Shown in pieces: positions 56,776 through 64,000 of a stretch of 64,000 bases of DNA. Location: the NCBI GenBank assembly GCA_028386065.3, contig JAKUCV010001073.1, positions 35,996 through 99,995 of the forward strand, in the 5' to 3' direction. The DNA comes from Turnera subulata (lineage: Eukaryota > Streptophyta > Magnoliopsida > Malpighiales > Passifloraceae). The notes below the pieces were generated by a model. The model did not search any database. It had not been told where the DNA came from and saw nothing but the letters and a program-made list of their open reading frames with translations. Made by a program: the position numbers and the translations under genes. The first letter of the stretch is position 1. The number at the start of each line of letters is the position of its first letter.

Positions 56776-59700
56776 TCAACCCAAAAACTTAATAATCACC
56801 CTTTTACCGAACTCCCAGCTTTTGAAAGGCTCTGAATACGCCATTACTGTCCCAGCACCGTATGGAAACAAAGGATGTAATAGCTTGAACCACCAGAAGG
56901 TCCTGATGACAACATGATCAAATAAACATGACGCCTGAACTGGTTTGTGGAGAAGACCTTGGCATTGCGAGATATCCTAATTGTCAACAACACTGGAAGA
57001 CCAAGTAAAGACCAAGTAAAACCCAGGCTTATTGTGAGCAATGTGAGCCAACAACCAAAGGCCACTGGATGAACCAGGAAACAACTGAGCTCAGACAGAC
57101 CCAACACACCCCCACCAACGACAAACTTGGGACCATACAGAACGAACCATAGGGCAGAAGAGGAAGAGAAGTGTGTCATCCTCAATAGAAGCATCGCAGA
57201 GAGGGCATAAAGAATCTACAATCGTGAAAATGCCCTGACGAAGTAGTGTTGCCCGTGTCGAAATAGCGCCATTGAGAAGTCGCCAGAGAAAGCAATCAAT
57301 ATGTGGAGGTGCGTGTGAAAGCCATGGAAAAGGTTTTGGAACAAACATGGAAGCACAAATAGATGTATAGGCACTATAGACAGAAAACTGACCATTCCGA
57401 TGCCATAAGCACAACCAAGAATCATCAATGGCTCTCTGTGTAAGCAGCCCTGTCAAAGTGGCCAAAAATTCGCTAAAAGAAGCCCATTCCCATGTATAGA
57501 GAGGCCGAGACCAGGCAACAGTGTTGGATGGTAAAAGATAACCTGAATTAGAAACCTCCCATAATGAGGCTGACTGGAACCGAGAGACAAGAAACATGCG
57601 ACGATGAACGTCCTTCAAACACCTGAGTGTGGACTAAGAATCATACCAGAAGCTGATGCAGTGACCATTACCAACAAACAAAATGAGGCCGGACTGTAAA
57701 GGCAATCCATTCAACCCTGAAAACTCCCAACTTCTCAAGATATTCTGCTAGATGGGTGAGGCCTTGGACAAACATCAATTAGGTGCAAGAGAAGGACTAT
57801 AAATGCCACACTTAGCTCATACTAAGGTTTGCAAAAGTGCATCCTCAATGTGGTTATACCTCCAAAGCCATTTGAATAGTAAGCATTGATTCTTGAGTAA
57901 CAAATGCTCAACTCCTAACCCTCCCTTCTCCTTCGGGGCAACAATTTTGGACCAAGCCACCAAATAGAGCTTGCGAGTTGCATTCATGCCTCCCCATAAA
58001 AAATTCCTTTGAACCCGAACTAACTTTTTTGCCACTGTAGCCAGTAGCTTAAAAATAGAGAGACAGTAAATGGGAAGAGAGGAAAGAACTGACTCAAGCA
58101 GTACCAGCTCTGACAATTAGGTGCAAGAGAATAGCCTAATTGTCCTTCTCCGACAATTTGGTGCAAGAGAAGGACTATAAATGCCACACTTGGCTCGTAC
58201 TAAGGTTTGCCACAGTGCATCCTCAGTGCGGTTATACCTCCAAAGCCATTTGAATAGTAAGCATTGATTCTTGAGTAACAAATGCTCAACTCCTAACCCT
58301 CCCTTCTCCTTCGGGGCAACAATTTTGGACCAAGCCACCAAATAGAGCTTGCAAGTTGCATTAATGCCTTCCCATAAAAAATTCCTCTGAACCGGAACTA
58401 ACTTTTTTGCCACTGTAGCCGGTAGCTTAAAAATAGAGAGATAGTAAATGGGAAGAGAGGAAAGAACTGACTTAAGCAGTACCAGCTGCCCCGCAAAAGA
58501 AAGGAACCGACCCCTTCTAGAATTGCAAACGGGTCCGAAACTTCTTAATGACAGGGTTCAGGTTTCTAGAAAGTCTCATGTTCGCCCCCAACGGCAACCC
58601 CAAATATACAAAAGGTAATTTCTCCTCCTTACAGAACAAACTGCCGGCCAACTAATTCACCTCCGACTCGGCCATGTGTATTCCTACAAGGCCACTTTTA
58701 TGATAATTGATGCTAAGACTTGAGAGCATCTCAAAACTGTATAGTACTCTTTTCAAGTTTAACAGAGAAGAACTGTCAGCCCGAGAAAAAATAAAGTGTC
58801 ATTTGCATATTTTAGTAGCGATATAGGTATGCCATACTGTTCAATTGGAGCTACCAAAAAAATGGAGATTGTTGTGGATAGTAAGGAGGGCAATCCCTGC
58901 GCGGTCAGTAGGAAAAGAAAAGGGGATAGGGGGTCCCCTTGCTTCAATCCCTTCTGCATACCGAATTCCAGGGATGGATAACCATTAATCTAAGCAGACA
59001 TGGTTAAAGAACTAAAGCAGCTTTGTATCCAAGATAACCACCTGCCTCCAAAACCTATCTCTTCCATAACTTAAAACAGGTAATCCCAGGACACTGAATC
59101 ATAAGCTTTATGAAAGTCTAACTTCCACACTACCACTTTCGTTCGAGACACTTTCGAGCAACAAGATGACAATCGAAAATGTTTCTACCTGGCATGAAGC
59201 CGGATTGAGTGGAAGTAATTAGATGCCCTATAACTGGCTTAAGCCTCTCCGCCAAGATCTTGGACACTATTTTGTACACCAGATGTATCAAGGTGATTGG
59301 CCTGTAATCATTAAAAGACTCCGCACAGGAATTTTTGGGGATAATAGTAATGTAAGCAGAAGCAGAACCCTTTGGTAAACGACCTGTTTGGAGAAAAATC
59401 CTGCACCAAATAAAAAATATCTCCCTTTTATAAATTCCCAACATCTCTTATAAAAAGAGAAATTAAAACCATCTAGACCTAGAGCTTTGGAGCTATCATA
59501 ATGCCACACCGCTTCCTTAATCTCCTCCAAGGTAACTGACCTCTCCAAATGTAAAATCATATCTGCATCCAGTATCGCAAAAGGCAAGCTACCAACACCA
59601 AGTTGATGTTCATGATGGAGATTGGAAAAAAAGCGAACTGCCTCAGCTTTAATTCTGGCAGGATCTGTGGTCTCTCTATCCCCAAGCTTAATGTAGTGAA

Positions 59701-60900
59701 TGCCTTTCTTCCTACCCTGTTACAAGAAAGAGTGTAAAAAAAGTGTGTATTGCGATCCCCAAGCTTACCCCAAGACACTCGTGACTTCTGTCTCCAAAAA
59801 CTTTCTTTTTGCTTCTCCCGAGTTAAGAGTGCAGTCCGGGAGTCTACTAGTTCGAGCTTCTCCTCCTCCGTTAGATTTATCCGCTCAAACAACAAATCCA
59901 GCTCCTTCGATTCTCCTTTGAAACTCCCCCACAACATTATCAACATTACCAAACACACACTTGTTCCACTAAAAGGGTTTGCAACCTTCTCAATTTCTTT
60001 AGGAAACAAAAACGGTGAGGTAGTTCAAGCTCAATGGACATCCACATCCCATGTATAATCTCATCAAATTTTGGGTACTTCCAACAGCAAGAAAGGAAAC
60101 GAAAAGGCATAAAACCCCCAATTCACTCGTTCCTGACTAAGAACCAAAGGACAATGATCAAAGAAGCCTCTACTAGCTGCTTGAAGAAACAAAGAGGGAA
60201 GAGCCAGACTCCAATCTGTTTCAGCCATTATTCTATCAATTCTGCTTGTAGCAATTGAATTTTTCCAAGTAAAACATCTTCCTTTCGGGTGAACTCAAGT
60301 AACGACATCCTCTCCACAAACCTCTTAAGTGCACCTGCACCTCATGTATTCAAGCTCCCACTTTGTCTCTCTTCCTCTCTTAAGGTTTCATTAAAATCCC
60401 CCACCATCATCCAGGGAGAAGGGAAGGTGGGTTTTAATGCCGCCAACTCCGTCTATAATGTAATCCTCTCATCCAAAGCAATTGGGGTATAGACACAACA
60501 AAACGAAAAGGTGGAGTTCATTTTTGTCATGATCCCCTCTTCTAGTATCCATCTATCTCCTCGTAAAACCTTACTACACTGAAAGTCCTCAGAATCCCAC
60601 ACGAACATATGACCCCCTGATTGTCCATCTGCATCCATTGCTAGAAACTCTAGATTTGGGGGTGACCGAATACTCCTGCACTATGACTCATCAACGGAAT
60701 GCACTCTGATATCACAGAGGAAGATAAAATTACATAAATGTCGTTGCATTAACAACTATAGATGGTTGAGTTTCAACCTGTACACTGCACCTCTAATATT
60801 CCAAGAAAGTAAACTAAACATTAGTGCGTGACAGACTCCATTCGTGAGCTTCCTACTCCACCAACGTCTTTGCCATGTTAACCAAATCATTCTGTTTTGT
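56776..60900 (-). pseudogene. L1-type LINE ORF2 (endonuclease, reverse transcriptase, zinc finger), broken
   Basis: Read on the minus strand from about 60900 to 56800. Endonuclease remnants include SFCCVYTP at about 60450-60640. A linker (QKSRVSWGKLGDRNTHFF) is at about 59557-60009. Reverse transcriptase is about 58560-59590: DYRPITLI and SGFMPGRNI, then KQGDPLSPFLF and YANDT, where the catalytic YADD has Asn for the first Asp. The segment FLWGGMNATRKLYLVAW...GGLGVEHL is present twice because of a duplication. The zinc finger (CPLCDASIEDDTLLFLFCP) is at about 57120-57200, and the tail runs to about 56830. At least six frame breaks are present. When intact, ORF2 nicks DNA and copies LINE RNA at the target. 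Confidence 0.88.
57783..58489 (-). repeat. Tandem duplication inside L1 ORF2, offset 378 bp
   Basis: Copies of about 329 bp (57783-58111 and 58161-58489) start GTGCAAGAGAAGGACTATA, with about 50 bp of join made from pieces of the same sequence. The copies differ at only a few positions. Confidence 0.88.
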
Positions 60901-60993
60901 CGAAACTACCCATCCCAGAGCATTCCTCACATTAACTATCTCTTCTGCCTCTATCGTTGTAACAGAGAAGTTCTGATTTGGTGTCACTATTTT

Positions 60994-61726
60994 CTAGTTC
61001 AACCTCAAGTTCACTCGGCAGATATCGTTAGTATATGAGGAGTCAATCGAAGCTAAACTACGTGTATCCAACACCTTCTTGAATTTCCTCTCCCTGTTCA
61101 CTCTCCCTTCTTGGATTGCCTTGGCAAGTTTCTGTTCAAGAAAGTGAATATATCTTGATTCGGAAGTATTACAGTTCGTCGAAGATTCACCACCCGAAGA
61201 CCTAATATTGAACCCAGAAGCTCCTGATCCTACCTTGTTGCTTACGTCAAGGGTTTGTTGCCGTGGAGTATAAGATCTGGAGCCAAAACTGGGCTGCTGA
61301 GGGGTATGAGCATAGTGAACAAGTGTCCCAAAGGAGTTAAAGATTGGCAGCAGATCCGATTTTGTATTTGAACTCGACACAGAATTGGTTCCATTAATTA
61401 TTGTCTTACCCTGATTTTGCCCGCTTTGGGAATTAATTAAAGATATACTATGTGAGGAAGGTTCTCTCATGGTCACTGGCGTGGAATCAACAAAGTTTAA
61501 ACTAACCCTTTTAACCTCAGATTTTGCGGCTATCACCTTAGTAGTTGCCCCAAAATTCCTCTCCTCAATCACAGGCATTAAACCAAAAGAATTTTCATCA
61601 ATCCCCATATTCCTGCCCCCATATCGCTTTTCATACTGTTCTGTTTCAGCTCAGCACCGGTCGTCGGCGAGTCGACTTGCTCCTCTTGGTCAGAATCTTT
61701 CGTCTTCCCGTCATCAGTTAGTTAAC
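60994..61726 (-). pseudogene. L1 ORF1, C-terminal part
   Basis: 204-codon minus-strand frame at 60994-61608, plus less clear sequence to 61726. Ser/Asn/Gln-rich, with a helical segment SRYIHFLEQKLAKAIQEG near the end. Its place between the DUF4283-type segment (63112-63378) and ORF2 supports ORF1; the sequence alone is not diagnostic. A Mutator-like element splits the gene at 61727-63111. Confidence 0.65.
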
Positions 61727-61735
61727 AGGAATATG

Positions 61736-63102
61736 GGAATAACCCCACAGGAGGTACTATAACATATCTCGAAAACTCATTTGAGTCCTAAAATCAAAAA
61801 CCGACTCATTCGAGTCCTATAATGTTTGAAAAATGCACTAAATGAGTCCTTGTTAAGGTTTCCGTTTATTTCTTGCTTACATGGCTATTAAGTATATACG
61901 TGAAAAGTGATAAAATTAAAGGAAAAAACCAAAAAATCTGAAATTTAAAATTAATAACAATTAATGATAATTAGTCAAATGAAATAATATTAATGACATA
62001 ACTATTGACAATCAATGACAATTAATCAATAAAATCGTACTATTCCCCTCGCAAACCCTTCCTCTCCTCCCCAACTTGAAAACTCCATCGCCATCTCACC
62101 TCGCGACCACAACTCCTCCTTCTCTTCCCAAATCCTCCGCCACTCCGACCTCTCTCACTCCTTCCTTGCCACCTAGCTCGCGTGTTCTACCAGGCCTGTC
62201 TCGACTTATAGAGCCCCAACTCCTCCTCCACACTCCAAGACCTTGGGTCTACACAAACACACCCAACTGGAGAAACACCTAACATAAAAACCACACCGAT
62301 ATAAATCGAGTCCCCACCACTGCGAACAAAAACATACATAGTTCCGTCACCATTAATCCCAAAAACACAACATTTCAAAACACACACAATTTCAATTAAT
62401 CGAAGAAATCTGATGATAAGAAAAAGGAAAAAAGAGGGGAAACAAGAAGAAAAGATGAAAAGGAGAAGAGTAGTAGCATTGTCTCGTCCTTGAGTATCAG
62501 TTCTTAGAGAGGCAAAAACGGCCTCGTATCTTGTCGTATTAACCCCCTTTGGGTTTCTTCTTCGCCAACCTGACGTAAAACCACAGCAACAATTACAGCT
62601 TGGTCGGCGGCAGCTTGGAGAGGAGATGAGAGTGTGAGAGAGAAGACGGAGAAGGAGGTCTGGTTTGGGTGTTTGTCAGTTCCCAAGTAATTTCCTAATC
62701 TAGTTATTCGAGATTTGTAGTAATTGAGAGAAGAGAATAGATGTTCAAAAGAAAAATAAAAAAAAAAGGAGCAGCAATTTCTTTCATGGCAGGAACCAAG
62801 CAAGGGTACAGAGGAACATGAGATTATACCCTATTCCTAATCACATACATGATGCTTTCTTTTTTTTTTTAACAACAATGGTATTTTTTGGCATGGTGGA
62901 ATAGTTGTCCATGTCAACGGTGATGCGGATCTGATGTGGATGAAGAAAAGTGAAAAATAAAGAAGAAAAGGGATGGAGACCTTAATGGGGGCTCGTTCAG
63001 TGCATCTTTCAAATGTTATAGAACTCGAATGAGTCGATTATCAATTTAGGACTCAAATGAGTTTTCGATATATGTTATAGGAACTCCGATGGGGTTATCC
63101 CC
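61736..63102. mobile_element. Non-autonomous Mutator-like element inserted in L1 ORF1
   Basis: 1367 bp with a perfect 9-bp target duplication AGGAATATG (61727-61735, 63103-63111). Inverted repeats run about 100-140 bp with mismatches: ATAACCCC, CTATAACATAT, TCGAAAACTCATTTGAGTCC and CGACTCATTCGAGT occur at both ends. The size of the duplication and the long inverted repeats fit Mutator-like elements. No transposase. The interior (62040-62810) is more gene-like in base make-up and may be captured host sequence. Confidence 0.85.
62500..62810 (-). other. Possible captured gene fragment in Mutator-like element
   Basis: On the minus strand a T/C-rich leader-like stretch is followed by a frame containing LGNYLGTDKHPNQ and LQAAADQAVIVAVVLRQVGEEETQRG. 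No family recognised. Its promoter/first-exon look is suggestive only. Confidence 0.25.
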
Positions 63103-63111
63103 AGGAATATG

Positions 63112-63378
63112 CTACCTTCGGGATCTCCACCACGTTGATGGTATACTGAGTACCTGAGATGTCCACCTCTAGGCTTTTCCCAATCGTGTCTCTCTGCAAG
63201 GTCAAAACCTCGATTCGTGCCTCCTCCAGGTGTTCTCTTTGTTCCGTACCAGAATCCACTCTGATCAAGGAATCGAAGATTGACCCCACTAGGGAAAAGA
63301 ACTCATTACACCAGGCATTCAAAGGCACCCCGCGAATGCAAAGCCAACTCCGACGGTTCGTTTCTTGATCCCCTCTTG
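63112..63378 (-). pseudogene. L1 ORF1, DUF4283-type segment
   Basis: Minus-strand frame with RRSWLCIRGVPLNAWCNEFF and LIRVDSGTEQREHLEEARIEV, the usual plant L1 ORF1 pattern (G-x-P-x-x-x-W, then a second helix). It continues the L1 beyond the Mutator-like insertion. Its upstream part is displaced by the LTR at 63379. Confidence 0.75.
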
Positions 63379-64000
63379 TGATGAGCATGAAATTACACTA
63401 CTTTTACAGCATGCACTGTAGTCTTTTGGCCTTATATTTAGCATCAATTTATGCATTTAGAAAAGAAATCACTTGCTTTTGCACCAAATCCTACTTTACT
63501 TGCTCTTGTTTTCCTTCAGGTGCATTTAGGTCCTTTTTGGAGAGGATTTTGGCGATTTTGGCCCAAAACTCAACGAGGCGCTGCTGAATGCCCAGTTCCA
63601 GTTTAATTTGTACCAGCAACAGCGCCCAGATTTGTCCTGACAGCAGGTGCTGCGTCAAAGCCCCGATTTTATAATTTATTTGGAGCTTGCATGAAGTTTT
63701 AGGAGTCTTTAATTTTGATCACGTGGACACTTCTTGGAAGGAAAAAAGAGTTTGCTGCTTGGTTTTGAGAAGAAAATTTATTGTTCAAGACTTAGGGTTT
63801 TAATAGAAGTTTTGGTTCTCTATAAATAGAAAAGAATAAACCCTAAGAGAGAGAGCTTCTTCTACCATCGACTACTCTCTTTTCTCAGTAGCAAAAATTC
63901 ATCTTTCAGAGCAGAAGAAAGTGGAAATTCCAGCAGAAGTAAGTGAAGATTTTAAGTTTATATAACATGTCCATTACACTATTCATTGTTGTTTCTAGTT
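63379..64000 (+). mobile_element. Start of an LTR, probably Athila-like, cut by window edge
   Basis: TGATGAGCATGAAATTACAC begins inside the L1 ORF1. General layout (TGATG start, TTCAGGTGCATTTAGG, TATA box, leader) resembles the Athila LTR at 1412. TATA box TATAAATAGA at 63821-63830, followed by CCCTAAGAGAGAGAG, a typical plant LTR promoter and start region. Neither the other LTR nor coding sequence is in the window. Confidence 0.6.
63821..63830 (+). promoter_or_regulatory. TATA box of right-edge LTR
   Basis: TATAAATAGA in a C/T-rich context, about 440 bases into the LTR. Confidence 0.65.

Overview
The window is nuclear DNA of a flowering plant, most likely a eudicot, from repeat-rich heterochromatin. 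It is a nested stack of transposable elements. I found no host gene, rRNA, tRNA or CRISPR. The plant assignment rests on an Athila-type Ty3 element with its diagnostic primer site, Tekay-type chromoviruses with LTRs starting TGTAACAGCCC, a SIRE-like Ty1 LTR, Tat/Ogre-like LTRs, plant L1 LINEs with a DUF4283/zinc-knuckle ORF1, a SINE, a Mutator-like element and hAT-like MITEs. The species cannot be told from this.

Layout: 1-748 chromovirus LTR remnant (-). 749-1263 L1 tail (-). 1412-16239 complete Athila-type element (+) with a perfect 5-bp target duplication and 2121-bp LTRs, carrying decayed gag-pol and env-like genes. 16814-19567 Tat/Ogre-like LTR and tandem-repeat tail (-). 19568-21329 SIRE-like LTR holding an array of paired 12-bp palindromes. 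21330-36979 chromovirus-derived element X (-), whose left LTR is split by the autonomous-type Tekay copy A (22190-29920, +). X has no gag-pol and instead carries two genes on the opposite strand. 36980-40158 an L1 tail and an ORF1-only L1 derivative (+). 40625-40989 MITE candidate. 41487-49625 element Y (+), a chromovirus shell with huge unequal LTRs and only 401 bp between them. 51611-52306 hAT-like MITE. 52594-56139 non-autonomous LTR element Z (+). 56389-56562 SINE. 56776-63378 broken L1 (-) interrupted by a Mutator-like element (61736-63102). 63379-64000 start of another LTR (+).

How the parts relate: A supplies the normal Tekay gag-pol layout. X and Y keep the same minimal parts as each other (LTRs, leader, primer site, first 16-18 gag codons, polypurine tract) and have lost everything else. 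X fills the gap with antisense cargo; Y is almost empty. All three have a GC-rich leader block ending in a good 5' splice site and an AG just before the gag start, which suggests a leader intron that would remove the primer site from gag mRNA.

The most interesting items are the possible conserved leader intron, the antisense cargo of X, a short palindrome spread through coding and non-coding parts of the Athila element (mostly read in one codon phase), the palindrome pairs spaced two helical turns apart in the SIRE-like LTR, and six in-frame stops in copy A that are all TAG. Coordinates and mismatch counts were made by eye; domain limits are approximate.
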